Positions 50,549-60,924 of a stretch of 64,000 nucleotides of DNA are shown in pieces; position 1 is the stretch's first letter; each line of letters starts with the position of its first letter. A program made the position numbers and the translations under genes. The stretch lies in the NCBI GenBank assembly GCA_037952775.1, contig JBANAY010000001.1:5084001-5148000 (forward strand). Direction: 5' to 3'. Below the pieces are notes generated by a model. That model searched no databases. It was not told the DNA's origin and was given only the letters and a program-made list of their open reading frames with translations. Source of the stretch: Clonostachys chloroleuca (Eukaryota > Ascomycota > Sordariomycetes > Hypocreales > Bionectriaceae).

Positions 50549-51337
50549 ATGGCATCGGATATTCTGCCTGATGAAGCAAAGAAGCAAATTTACCAAGATG
50601 GATTCTTCATGTTGGGGGATCCGAAAGTAGGGTCAAGTATCGAAGAAATGAAGGCGAAGCAAAAGTCTTTCGATTTCTCTGGGGAAGCAGGCTTCGAATT
50701 TTGTCGTGACCATGTTTTGTTGAATTCTGTCAGTTTCCCGTTCCCAGAGTGCGAGTCAATCTGACCGAGACAGTCTGTTCAAAGCATCATCAGTGCACTG
50801 GAATCCGACACAAATCTGCGCTACGTACTCGCTTATCGTGGGTCGTTACCCCCCGACGCCGGACACATCTGCACACTCAGGAACGGCGGAGAGGATCTCG
50901 GTATCTTGATCGTCCAAGTTTGGCCAAAAGGTTCATCTGCTATATTCTATTCTGGATCACACATGGTCCCTCTACAAAGAGCTCGGGCAGCGAATAGGAT
51001 ATGGGAGGTAGCGCCAAAGCAATTGAAAGACAGTGGTTGCAAAGCGGAAAATTTCCAGGATTCATTCCGGGACACAGGAGGAATGTAGGTATCACCTGCA
51101 CTTGCCAGCGAGCTATTTCTCATGGTTTCCAGAGTTGTATTCGATGCCAGAATCTCCTTTGAGCGGCAGAAGGAACGAAGCTACTTCTACACTTATGTCG
51201 CTACACCTCTCCTGGAGCGCTGGCGGAAAGCGGGCCAAACAAACACATGGGGATTACGACCACCCCCGTCCCAGGATCCTCAATACGTGGAGACATTAGG
51301 TGTCTACATGCGGCAGGAGGACCTGCAGCAGGAATAA
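50549..51337 (+). CDS. Fungal cupin/PhyH-like hypothetical protein (3 exons)
   Basis: Exons 50549-50728, 50774-51084 and 51133-51337 give 231 residues. Intron 1 is 45 nt (GTCAGT, branch CTGAC, GACAG) and intron 2 is 48 nt (GTAGGT, TTTCCAG). The second splice joins DTGG to IVVFDARISFE. That restores a GGxVxxDxR-like strand found in fungal proteins related to phytanoyl-CoA dioxygenases, which also have the preceding VWPKGSSAIFYSGSH segment. The His of SGSH and Asp of FDAR could be metal-site residues, but I cannot confirm a full HxD...H triad. An Fe(II)/2-oxoglutarate oxygenase or a catalytically dead relative is possible; the substrate is unknown. The start is the ATG before ASDILPDEAK. Without the second intron the frame would stop at TAG 51086. 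The gene converges with the zinc-finger gene, stops 98 bp apart. Confidence 0.7.
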
Positions 51338-51435
51338 AGGAAAGGTGCTCTGGCAAGCGAATTTGAATATTATTGCCTCGTCCCACACGAATGCCTTAGA
51401 ATGAATGGATAAATTTCTCGGTAGCATCCCACCCG

Positions 51436-52583
51436 CTATTGCTCAAGAGGTTTATGTGGCATTTGGGGTGCGGAAAAGTCGCCAGTGGGAATGGATGCGA
51501 AGAACATGCCGCTGTCGTCGTCATCAGTAGCCGCGATAAGTCGTGCGACATTATTGCTCTCTGTAATATAAAACTGCCCAATGGTGTCATCGAAAAATTC
51601 TGCAGTATTGCTACTGTTGACTGCTGCGAAGAAGCCCCCAATGTCGGTACTGTCATGATATTGATGTGCAGGAGTAGTCTCGTCTGCTAAGATAATTGAT
51701 CTCGTATCGTCGTGCATAGTCATAGGCGGCATGTCTTCAGTCGCGGCGGGGCCACTGTGATCGTACGAATTGGTAGATATTCGAGAGGCATTTAGACGAG
51801 GCCGAGCTCTCTTGGCGTGGGAATCGAGGTCATTGATGCGCAATCTTTTCGTCGACATCGCCGGCACCGTACTACATAAATTGATAGCGCGCTTGTATTC
51901 ATCGCTGGCCTTTTGTCGGCTAATTTTCTTCCGGTGCTGAAGCCTGGTACTTGTTTCAACGCAATGATGACGTAACAGCGTATCGCAAAATCGGAAACTC
52001 TCTAAGCATTCTGGACAGATCTCGAAGCATTCCACGTCTGCTATGATTAGTTGCTGCCGTCATCGGTGAGGAATGGATTGACTAACGTGCTTGGAAGTGC
52101 CTTTTTAGATTAGAAGCGTCATTGCAGGTCTGGTTGCAGTTCTCCCATGGGCATTCTTTAGAACTCGTGCGACCATAGGCAATTTTGAGAGCAGGAATAT
52201 GTAATCGCGTTCGCGTAAGTCTCGACAGGAGCAATAGGTCAAGCGACTGCGACGTTAGCGAAGCAGATACTCAGAAAGGCGTACTAACCCTAAATTTCTC
52301 AATATGCCGCTCTAGATCACAATTTGTCTCGAAGGGCTGGTCACATCTTTCACACACATGCAACGCGCCATGCACGTAAGTCTTCTCACAGTTGTCCAGA
52401 GCATGTCTTCGGGATCGAGCATACTCCTCATCAAGGGACCGTTCTTGAGACTATCTCGTAAGCCATTAGTTGAGAGGAAAGACATTTATCGTTGAGCCAA
52501 CTGACTTCGAAAAAATTTATATGCTCTCGCAAAGCTTCGCGAGACTCGAATTGTTCATGGCAAACTTGGCAAGACAAGGACAT
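51436..52583 (-). CDS. C2H2 zinc-finger protein (4 exons)
   Basis: Exons 52583-52506, 52450-52289, 52246-52087 and 52037-51436 (introns 55, 42 and 49 nt; donors GTCAGT, GTTAGT, GTTAGT; branch sites CTAAT/CTAAC) give 333 residues. The splices preserve four finger-like units: CQVC...H (residue 5 on), CERC-x12-H (59-75), C112-x4-C117-x12-H130-x3-H134, and CPEC-x12-HH (141-158). Only the third is a complete C2H2 finger, and its last His is created by the exon 3/4 junction, which strongly supports the model. The C-terminal half has basic nuclear-localisation-like stretches (KKISRQK, KRLRINDLDSHAKRARPR), then a long acidic, Ser/Thr/Asp-rich tail. A nuclear nucleic-acid-binding protein is likely. 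It is divergent from the CxxCxGxG gene, with start codons 237 bp apart. Confidence 0.75.
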
Positions 52584-52820
52584 GATGATGTTAGGAGAAA
52601 ACGCGCTGTGACGCTAGGTCGGTAGAGGGCGGGGCATTACGGACTGAGCGACTAAGTGGCAGGTGGTCAGCCGATTTGTACTAAACGGGCTAGCGCCTCT
52701 GTGCAATTTGGCTTGTGACATGATGCTCAGAAAATATAAAGCCAAGTGCGCAGCCACTCTCGAGAAAAGACGGATTTCGATCAGCAATTTTTTTGGTTGC
52801 ATGTTTGCGATGCCCATGCA
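52584..52820. promoter_or_regulatory. Bidirectional promoter region
   Basis: The 237-bp gap between the divergent ATGs of the zinc-finger gene (minus) and the small zinc protein (plus). No clear TATA box was seen, so co-regulation is only inferred from geometry. Confidence 0.4.
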
Positions 52821-53246
52821 ATGCCCACCTGTGACGAATGCAATGGCTCCGGCTTGAAGGGCAACGGAATCTGCTCAGGATGTAGCGGACATGGAACCGT
52901 CGATGCTGTTCCAGCCTTGTATACGGTGAGTCACCTTGCATCCCACTGTCAATCCCTTCAGTCGCAGTTGGATTTTACTTACGACCAACAGCAAGCGCTG
53001 TGCTCTTTCTGGCTCCAATATGGACTTGACAGAAGGCAAATCAATCGCAGGTTCAGGTGCTGTGGTACCCACAATAATGGATGGGGTCCTACAGTGCCTG
53101 CTCTGGTGCATACGCAGACTGGCTTAAGAGAGGAAACATCCATTGCTATACCTCTTCCCATTATGACAGAGGCTGCAGGAAAATGGCAGAAATGGCTTGG
53201 CCTAGAGGAAATTAGATGCGATTGCTTGTTGGAGGACAAGGACTGA
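52821..53246 (+). CDS. Small protein with DnaJ-type CxxCxGxG zinc motifs
   Basis: The frame from ATG 52821 encodes 141 residues, or 119 if an in-frame 66-nt intron (52926-52991, GTGAGT...CAACAG) is removed. The N-terminus carries two CxxCxGxG motifs, CDECNGSG (4-11) and CSGCSGHG (18-25). They form one zinc-binding half of the cysteine-rich domain known from DnaJ/Hsp40 and small fungal zinc proteins. There is no J domain. The rest is unremarkable, with CC and CDC pairs near 90 and 137. The motif pair suggests binding of unfolded peptide or a structural zinc role; the function is not known. Longer frame extension to 52746 lacks ATG, so the start at 52821 is preferred. Confidence 0.55.
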   Translation: MPTCDECNGSGLKGNGICSGCSGHGTVDAVPALYTVSHLASHCQSLQSQLDFTYDQQQALCSFWLQYGLDRRQINRRFRCCGTHNNGWGPTVPALVHTQTGLREETSIAIPLPIMTEAAGKWQKWLGLEEIRCDCLLEDKD

Positions 53247-53779
53247 TGCAATAAGGCGGTTCAATGCGATGAACTCAAAAAGCACATCATTCCTGGTATA
53301 GTTGACCTAGATTAGCGTCCACGAACACCCATCAATGCTAGGAGGTATGCCCCTATTGCGAACATTTAACACCTCCACGGCCTGGATTGGAAGGGTTAAC
53401 GCTCTGAAAGGTGACAGACTATTCGTAGTGTGGCGATCGTCCGGAGCAACAAGGAACACTTGAGGCTGTCATTTTCGTCGGTGTAGAACATCGCAAAAAG
53501 TGTCTCTGGGAAAGACTATCGAGCATATGCTAAAGCCGATAGGCCGCGGCAAGTGTCGTTGTATTGGAGATGGTTATCGACTAAAATGTATGATCACAAA
53601 TGTTCCAAGATCGTATCATGCGTTTCTGTTAGCAACGCTGAGAGCATGTGGGGTCATGCGGCAAAATAGTTTTCTGTTACGTAACCAGTCGCGTTCGTTC
53701 TTGTTTACGTTCCCATTCGCAGTCGAACATATATTCTTCTTTCACTTTTCCCGAAGAGCAGCTACGCAAATGCAAAAAA
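53247..53779. other. Intergenic, upstream region of FunK1 gene
   Basis: No supported gene. A 128-codon plus frame at 53,500 overlaps the kinase in another frame and has no motif. Confidence 0.5.
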
Positions 53780-56095
53780 ATGACTTTAAGCAGGGAGCAA
53801 GCAAAAGTCGTCGAGCGCTATCCGCTCAAAGATTTGCTAGGTCGCTTTCCAGCCATATTACGCGATTTGACGGCATCCGATGAGTCCTGGCGTACCAACA
53901 TTACAAGTGTTCTATCAGCTCTACTTGACTCCAACACAGCACTTAATCTTTCCACTTCAAACGGCGATGGCGATGTGGCCGGACAGCTCTTTGCGATACG
54001 ACAGGAAATTCGGAAAGGTAAACTCCATTTCGCATACTTCCGCCCGCTTGTGGACATTGTCGTCGCCAACTCTCCCGACATCGACATCTGGTCGGCAGTC
54101 TTCGATCTCATCACTGCTGTCAGCCCTTCCACGCCCCTATCCTCAAGTATCGCCCCGACTTTCAAAGGGACACCCATCAAAACCAGCTCGAACCGAATAG
54201 CCGACAGCGAAACGCGCGAGATCGTCGAAAGGGAGCTCTTCTACGAGATCAAGGACTGCACCTTCCGCAATGTCAGGGGTTTCTGCGACAAGTTCTTCAA
54301 TCCCCAGAGCTGGCGCATGGAACAGAAAGAGATGCTGGAGGCGCTGATGGCAGAACACGACGGAAAGAAGTGGATGAGATTCCCGGTCATTCCCGATGAA
54401 CAGCCTGTCTGGGCTTGGCTTCGCTCACTCGAAGAGCTCGCTTTGGCCAACGCACCACACAAGCTCTATACCACCAAGACAGCCCACCAGTTCAAGGAAC
54501 GGAAAGGCCAGATGGACATCTTCTTCCAGACCGCAGCTACGAAAACGAGCGGTAAATTCGAGCACAAGGACGTTCTTGTAGTCGGCGAGCAGAAGAAGTC
54601 GTACGACAGCAGTCGATTTAAGGCGGACCTCCTCCAGCTTACGCGTTACATACGAAACATTTTTTATGACCAGCCGACACGCCGATTCGTCCATGCGTTC
54701 ACACTCTGCGCTTCCATGATGGAGCTCTGGGTCTTCGATCGGTCTGGGGCATACAGCTCGGGGCCGTTCGATATTCACGACAAACCCGATACATTTGCGC
54801 GCGCTCTCGTCGGCTACGCCACGATGGACAATGAGCCTATGGGATTGGATTTGTTCATCGAGCGGGAGACGGATGCAGAGAGCAAGGAGTATCGCCACGT
54901 CACACTGGATGACGCAAACGACAATGCAACAAGAGTCAGGCTGGTGGAGGCAATGGTGAGGCAGAAGGCTGTCGTGTGTCGCGGGACGACGTGCTTTAGG
55001 ACCGGAAGCGACCATGTCGCCAAGTTCTCCTGGGCATCGGACAAGCGGAAGCTGGAGGTGGAACAACTGAAGCTGGCAGAAAAGAGGGGCGTCAAGGGGG
55101 TGGCGAGGGTCGTGGCGCATCGTCAGATTACCACCATTGCTGACCTGCGGGCGGGCCTTGACTTCCGAAAGCGACACAAGTTCCGGAATGAAGAAGTCAG
55201 CTTTGAAGATCTGTCGTCGGCCGCGAAGAGCACAAGCAGGTCGAGTCAAAAGCGGAAGTCATCGTCTGATCACACATCCGACGCGTCCGAATCCAAGAGG
55301 CAGCGGTCCAACAGTCCGAAGAAGCTGGTCCAGAAGCTGAATAACGGATTATCGATTGGCAAGGTGAAGCCTAGCCTGTACGACCGCGGCGAGGACCTAT
55401 GGGATAATAGAATCTATTCCTGCCTCGTCATCTCACCAGCCGGCCGGGTGATCAGCGATTTCAAATCAATTAAGGAACTACTAGAGGCAATGCGAGATGC
55501 GATTCAGGCACATCAGTCACTTTACAAGGCGGGCAACATTCTCCACCGCGACATCTCGTCAAATAACATTATTATTACAGAACCGGATACAGCAGATGGT
55601 TTCAGGGGTATGCTCATCGACCTTGACCTGGCGAAGGTTAGGGACAGCAGCCCAAGCGGAGCACGGCACCAGACAGGCACAATGCAGTTCATGGCTGTGG
55701 AGGTGCTGCGTACGGCTGACCACACCTACCGGCACGATTTGGAGTCGTTCTTCTACGTGTTACTCTGGATGTGCGCCCGCCAGTCATGGAGTAATGGATT
55801 TGCTAGCAAAGAGAACCGACCTAAGGAGAGTCTTCTTCGGAGATGGGAAATCGGCAGCTTTAAATATATTGCAGCTGCTAAAGAAGGCGATATGACCGTA
55901 AACGGCCTCGAGAGGATCATGGGTGAATTTCCAGATGCGTTGGATGTTGTAAAGCCGCTATGCCTAAAGATTAGGAAGGTTCTCTTCCCCCTGGACAACG
56001 AGGAGAGGATCAATTTCGGAACACCTGCGGGAGACCCGGACCAACTATATACACCCATTATAGCAACTTATGATGAGGCAATCCGCAATTTGTAG
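53780..56095 (+). CDS. FunK1-family protein kinase with upstream D...ExK signature
   Basis: An intronless 771-residue frame. The start is the first in-frame ATG (MTLSREQAK); the frame is open further upstream but without ATG. The kinase part is the fungal FunK1 type: catalytic loop LHRDISSNNII (HRD at 589-591), a DLDLA in place of DFG (614-618), and GTMQFMAVEVL in the activation segment. The long N-terminal region has the usual FunK1 sequence TRRFVHAFTLC...MELWVFDRSG. Just before it, QMDIFF (Asp246) is followed by VLVVGEQKKS (Glu270-x-Lys272), the D-x(n)-ExK pattern of PD-(D/E)XK nucleases. A basic, Ser-rich linker (KRKSSSDH..., SKRQRSNSPKK, about 490-520) could be a nuclear signal. FunK1 proteins are expanded in multicellular fungi; substrates are unknown. 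Codons look normal with no RIP damage. Confidence 0.9.
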   Translation: MTLSREQAKVVERYPLKDLLGRFPAILRDLTASDESWRTNITSVLSALLDSNTALNLSTSNGDGDVAGQLFAIRQEIRKGKLHFAYFRPLVDIVVANSPDIDIWSAVFDLITAVSPSTPLSSSIAPTFKGTPIKTSSNRIADSETREIVERELFYEIKDCTFRNVRGFCDKFFNPQSWRMEQKEMLEALMAEHDGKKWMRFPVIPDEQPVWAWLRSLEELALANAPHKLYTTKTAHQFKERKGQMDIFFQTAATKTSGKFEHKDVLVVGEQKKSYDSSRFKADLLQLTRYIRNIFYDQPTRRFVHAFTLCASMMELWVFDRSGAYSSGPFDIHDKPDTFARALVGYATMDNEPMGLDLFIERETDAESKEYRHVTLDDANDNATRVRLVEAMVRQKAVVCRGTTCFRTGSDHVAKFSWASDKRKLEVEQLKLAEKRGVKGVARVVAHRQITTIADLRAGLDFRKRHKFRNEEVSFEDLSSAAKSTSRSSQKRKSSSDHTSDASESKRQRSNSPKKLVQKLNNGLSIGKVKPSLYDRGEDLWDNRIYSCLVISPAGRVISDFKSIKELLEAMRDAIQAHQSLYKAGNILHRDISSNNIIITEPDTADGFRGMLIDLDLAKVRDSSPSGARHQTGTMQFMAVEVLRTADHTYRHDLESFFYVLLWMCARQSWSNGFASKENRPKESLLRRWEIGSFKYIAAAKEGDMTVNGLERIMGEFPDALDVVKPLCLKIRKVLFPLDNEERINFGTPAGDPDQLYTPIIATYDEAIRNL

Positions 56096-57014
56096 GAATC
56101 CGTGTAGTTTTCCAGCCAAACATGATCTCGTGAAATGCCTCATGAAACCTAGAGTACCGAAAACACAGTCTCTCCATAGGGAATGGCTGGTAGTGGCTAA
56201 GCCAAATATTTTAATGTACCCCGGTGCCCGGCAAGAAGTTGCATTCATACGCCATCAAAGCTAGTGACCCCGATCTTGACGCCATTATCGGCTTATCACA
56301 AGATGTCGCGTTCATATAGTCGTCGCTTTTACGATGATCGTTCGATCGATTACAGAATTTCCCGGCGTCTGAACATGAAAGTCTTGCAAGGTCGAGGCCC
56401 CGCATCGTGCTACCCTGTTCCAGCCCCAGCAGCCGCTGAGACAAAAATAGCAAACCATTGAAAACAGCAAAATATAGGATGATACTCGTAGTCCATGTTA
56501 ATGCAGTTCAATCGTAGGAAGGAACGCAAATGCTAGCAGGCAGGTCCATGGGAGGGTAGTCCGTGGAGCCGCCTGCATTCACCGAAACGTACATAGGATG
56601 AGGGCTGTACGGTATCAGCAACATGTGCAAGCGCAACGGAGAAGATCCATAGTACTTGCGTTGTGCTCGCCCGTCGCGCCATCCTTAGAAAAGTACTTGG
56701 CCATTGGCGACCTGTACCCGCGATCACGTTGACGCGAGTGCGTTTGTTTATTTGTTGTTGCTCCATCAAGCGTTAGCTGTTGGTCACGGGAACTGTTGCA
56801 TGTTGATTAGACAGTGCTAAGCTGGTTGGCTGACGTGCTTGATTTGCTGCGTATTTCGTCGCGGGGTCTTCCCCGCTGTTCTCCAGAAACAAGCCGACCA
56901 TCTCGTTACGCCGTGCCCTTTAAATCGCATGAAATACGTTCGCTTGTTTAGCTGTCCGTCCGTCCGCGTTAATTAATCCCCACTTACTTCCCCGCTCGAT
57001 GACGACGGCCGCAC
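56096..57014. other. Intergenic, upstream region of NLR gene
   Basis: Several 60-80 codon ORFs on both strands without motifs. No TATA box or RNA gene could be supported. Confidence 0.5.
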
Positions 57015-60000
57015 ATGTCAGACCCCCAGCTCTACACCGTGGGCTGGATCTGCGCTATCGCCACCGAGTCTGTCGCAGCTCGAGCCTTCCTCGACGAAGA
57101 GCACGACAGACCAAGCTACGTCGCTCAGCACAACAACAACAGCTATGTTCTCGGCAAAATTGGCGGGCACAACATCGTCATCGCTGTCCTGCCGGATGGA
57201 GAGTACGGCACTACCTCGGCGGCGGTGGTAGCGCGGGACCTCATCCACAGCTTTCCAAATGTGCGCATCGGGCTGATAGTGGGCATTGGGGGCGGCGCAC
57301 CCAGCTCGAAGCATAATATACGTCTCGGCGATGTGGTTGTCAGCAGCCCTAATGGTGGCAAGGGCGGCGTATTCCAGTATGACTTTAGCAAGACCATTCA
57401 GAACGTCGCGTTCCAAGAAACGGGGTTCTTGGCCCAACCCCCGATGGTATTGCGGACGGCTGTCAGCTCCCTCAAGAGCACCTACGAGCTACGGGGCCAC
57501 CATCTTGCAGACGAGGTTGAACGGGCCTTGGACCGCATCAAACGGCGAAAGAAGTACGAACGACCTGCTCCAGCACGCGACAAATTGTACAAGCCCGACG
57601 CTGTTCACCCGACAACATCTGACAGTTGCGACGATACATGCGATGCAGCTTACCTGGTGGCTCGTGGCGACTGAGACGAGGAGGATGACGATCCCGCCAT
57701 ACACTACGGTCTGATCGCCAGCGGAAATCTGTTGATGAAAGATGCACGGATCAGGGACAAGCTGGCAATGGACAAAGGAGTCCTCTGCTTCGAGATAGAG
57801 GCGGCCGGCCTGATGAACCACTTTCCGTATCTGGTAATCCGTGGCATATGCGACTATTCCGACTCGCACAAAAACAAGGAGTGGCAGGGGTTCTCTGCCA
57901 TGATGGCGGCAGCATACGCGCGGGACCTTCTGCGGCAGATCCCGCCAAACAAGGTCGAGGCGGAAAGACCGATTTCCGAGGCCCTCCATGCTAGTCAGTT
58001 TGCAAGTCCTTTGTATTCGCTCTATCTAACTCGGCGTAGTTGAACACAAAATCGACAGGCTGCAGCAGACCACAGCGGCAACGAGCGCTGACCGACGTAC
58101 CGATAAGATCGAGCGATGGCTTCGCCCCCCGATCCGTCCACAAACGCCAACCATGCGAGAAAGCTTCGCTATGAGGGGACAGGCGCGTGGCTTTTGGAAC
58201 ACCCAGTCTTCCAGGAGTGGTACTCAGGGTCGCGTCGACATTTATGGCTGCATAGGCTCGCGGGATGTGGCAAGACTGTCCTTAGTGTAACTGTGTTGGA
58301 TCATCTCGCAAAGGGAAGCGGCCGTCTTACCCTCAGCTTCTTCTTCGACTTTGGCGACAAGGCAAAGAAAACCGTAGACGGCATGCTGCGGTCGCTTGTC
58401 TTCCAGCTTTATCGAGGGGGGACTGATTCTGCGCGTGTCCTCGACGCCTCATTCCAAGCACATCAAGATGGCCGCGATCAGCCTTCGACAAAAGCGCTCT
58501 CAGATGCTCTGTTCGCGATGCTCGCAGCTCAAGAGCAGGTTATTATCGTTCTGGACGCCTTAGACGAGTCGATATCGAGGGATGAGCTTCTCCGCTGGAT
58601 CAAGGACACAGTGTCTAGGCAAGGCCTTAACCACGTCCAAATCGTTTGTACCAGTCGGCCTGAAAGCGAATTCCAGTATGATATGCCCTCCTTAATGGGT
58701 GCGGAGAACAGCTTGGCACTCGATAAGCAATCCGTCAACGCCGATATCCGATCATACGTTGCAGCACAGCTTTCAGAGCGGCGTGATTTTCAGGACAAGC
58801 GCTTGCCCCCAGAAATTCGCGAAGAGATACAGAGAAGGGTCGGAGACAGGGCCGACGGCATATAAGACAGCACTGCTTCAATCGATTTGTTGATGCCTTT
58901 CTGACGGCGTGTTAAGGTTCAGGTGGGCATTCTGTCAATTGGACAGCCTGGCTCGGTGTCGTCACGAGGCGGCGATTGTGAACGCTCTCGCATCTTTGCC
59001 ACCGGATCTAGAAGCCACATACCGGCGTATGATGGAAAGCATTCCGACAGAACTCAAGACCGACGCGATGCGGCTCCTGCAATTTCTAGTGCATATGGAG
59101 CGACCACTCACGCTGGCGGAGGCTAAGGAAGTGATAGCCACACAGATCGAAAACGAGCCGCGAGGGTTTGACGTCAAGCGTCGACTATATCGCGACGCCG
59201 ATGTGTTGGACTACTGCCCCAGCTTAGTGACAGTTGTTCACGCCACCGATGATGAACTACATCTTGCCCACTTTTCCGTCAAGGAATACCTGCTCAGGCA
59301 TAATAAGTTCGATATTATAAGTGCGAGTATTTCTATTGCGAGCACGTGCCTGACGTATCTTACGGATATCAAGGGCAGCCATCAGAGGATTCAACAGGGT
59401 TTTCCAATGGCAAGATGTGCGGCCAAAATCTGGACGCGTCATGCTGCCTTGACTCGGGCGTCGAAAGATGTAGCTCGAGCGATAGTCAAGTTTCTCGAAA
59501 ATGAAGAGACTTTCCAGCGATGGGCTTGTTTGTATCAACCTGATAGGCCTTGGCTCGATAATCCAGGCCTACCACAAGGTTCTCAGCTTTATTATGTCTG
59601 CTTCGATGGGCTCGTAGAGCCTGCGCGAGGTCTTATCGCCCAGGGGGCTGATGTGAATGCGCAGGGCGGCGAGTATGGCAACGCTCTCCAAGCCGCCTCA
59701 TTTAGAGGTCATCAAGAGATTGTGGTACTGCTATTGAACGAGGGGGCCAATATAAATACGCAGGGCGGCGGCTATAGCAACACTCTCCAAGCCGCCTCAT
59801 TTAGAGGCCATCAAGAGATTGTGGTACTACTGTTGAACGAGGGGGCTAATATGAATGCGCAGGGCGGCCACTTAGGCAACGCTCTCCAAGCCGCCTCATT
59901 TGGAGGTTATCAAGGGATTGTGGTACTACTGTTGAACAAGGGGGCCGATTTGAATACGCAGGGCGGCGGCTATGGTAACGCTCTCCAAGCTGCCTTATTG

Positions 60001-60924
60001 GGAGGTTATCCAGAGATTGTAGTACTACTGTTGAACAAGGGGGCCGATATAAATACGCAGGGCGGTCACTTAGGCAACGCTCTCCAAGCCGCCTCATTCA
60101 GAGGTCATCAAGAGATTGTGGTACTACTATTGAACGAGGGGGCCGATATGAATACGCAGGGCGGCGACTATGGCAACGCTCTCCAAGCCGCCTCATTTGG
60201 AGGTCATCAAGAGATTGTGGTACTACTGTTGAACGAGGGGGCCAATATGAATGCGCAGGGCGGCGAGTATGGCAACGCTCTCCAAGCCGCCTCATTTAGA
60301 GGTCGTCAAGAGATTGTGGTACTGCTATTAAACAAGGGGGCTAATGTAAATACGCAGGGCGGCGACTATGGCAACGCTCTCCAAGCCGCCTCATTTGGAG
60401 GCCATCAAGAGATTGTAGTACTACTGTTAAACGAGGGGGCTAATGTGAATGCGCAGGGCGGCTACTTAGGTAACGCTCTCCAAGCCGCCTCATTTGGAGG
60501 TTATCAAGGGATTATGGTACTACTGTTGAACAAGGGGCCCGACGTGAATGCGCAGGGCGGTCACTTAGGCAACGCTCTCCAAGCCGCCTCATTTGGAGGT
60601 CATCAAGGGATTGTGGTACTGCTATTGAACGAGGGGGCTAATGTGAATACGCAGGGCGGCGGCTATGGTAACGCTCTCCAAGCCGCCTCATTTGGAGGTC
60701 ATCAAGAGATTGTGGTACTGCTATTGAACGAGGGGGCTAATGTGAATATACAGGGCGGCCGCTATGGCAACGCTCTCCAAGCCGCATTATCGGAAGGCCA
60801 TCAAGAGATTGTGGTACTGCTCCAAAATTTTGGCGCGATTACATCGTCGAAGCGGCCTGGTTCTCGGGCTCCGAGCAACCCGGTGAAGAAACCAGGCCCT
60901 CCGGACCCTAAACCTGCTGATTAA
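57015..60924 (+). pseudogene. PNP-NACHT-ankyrin NLR receptor with three lesions
   Basis: A fungal NLR of three modules. (1) Nucleoside-phosphorylase-like domain from ATG 57015: GWICAIATE start, [24 protein letters not shown] and [17 protein letters not shown]. (2) NACHT NTPase: Walker A RLAGCGKTVLS near 58,253-58,285, Walker B VIIVLDALDES near 58,540-58,570, CTSRPE sensor. (3) Twelve 33-residue ankyrin repeats. A 46-nt intron (57994-58039, GTCAGT...CGTAG) links modules 1 and 2. Three defects break the chain: TGA at 57672-57674 in an otherwise continuous frame; a -1 frameshift in the C6 run at 58125-58130, after which the frame resumes as PPDPSTNANHARK; and ATAAGA at 58862, where a GTAAGA donor would make a 55-nt intron ending at 58916 and rejoin DGM to FRWAFCQLD. 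Such receptors mediate self/non-self recognition and cell death. It is probably a recent pseudogene, unless the lesions are sequencing errors. Confidence 0.85.
59644..60831 (+). repeat. Twelve near-identical 99-bp ankyrin repeats
   Basis: Twelve units of exactly 33 codons, each of the form GANVNTQGG-xx-GNALQAASF followed by GGHQEIVVLLLNE. Most positions are invariant. Changes cluster at unit positions 3, 4, 6, 10-11, 21, 23, 25 and 33; positions 10-11 take EY, GY, HL, DY, YL or RY. Unit 10 has Pro instead of Ala at position 2. Confidence 0.95.

Noticed and set aside
51085..51108. A 24-nt intron in the cupin-like gene
   Set aside because: Too short for a spliceosomal intron; the 48-nt alternative ending at 51132 uses TTTCCAG and restores a conserved strand.
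53500..53883. 128-codon ORF before the FunK1 gene
   Set aside because: It runs into the kinase frame in another register and shows no motif or family likeness.
54425..55249. 274-codon minus ORF opposite FunK1
   Set aside because: GC-rich antisense shadow of a strongly conserved kinase gene.
58862..58916. A genuine AT-AG (minor class) intron in the NLR
   Set aside because: The element is 55 nt and otherwise matches the local GT-AG type with GTAAGA; a mutated donor is simpler, though transcripts would decide.
59846..60295. Repetitive minus ORFs opposite the ankyrin array
   Set aside because: They are the reverse reading of the 99-bp repeats; each unit is a multiple of three, so an antisense frame stays open.
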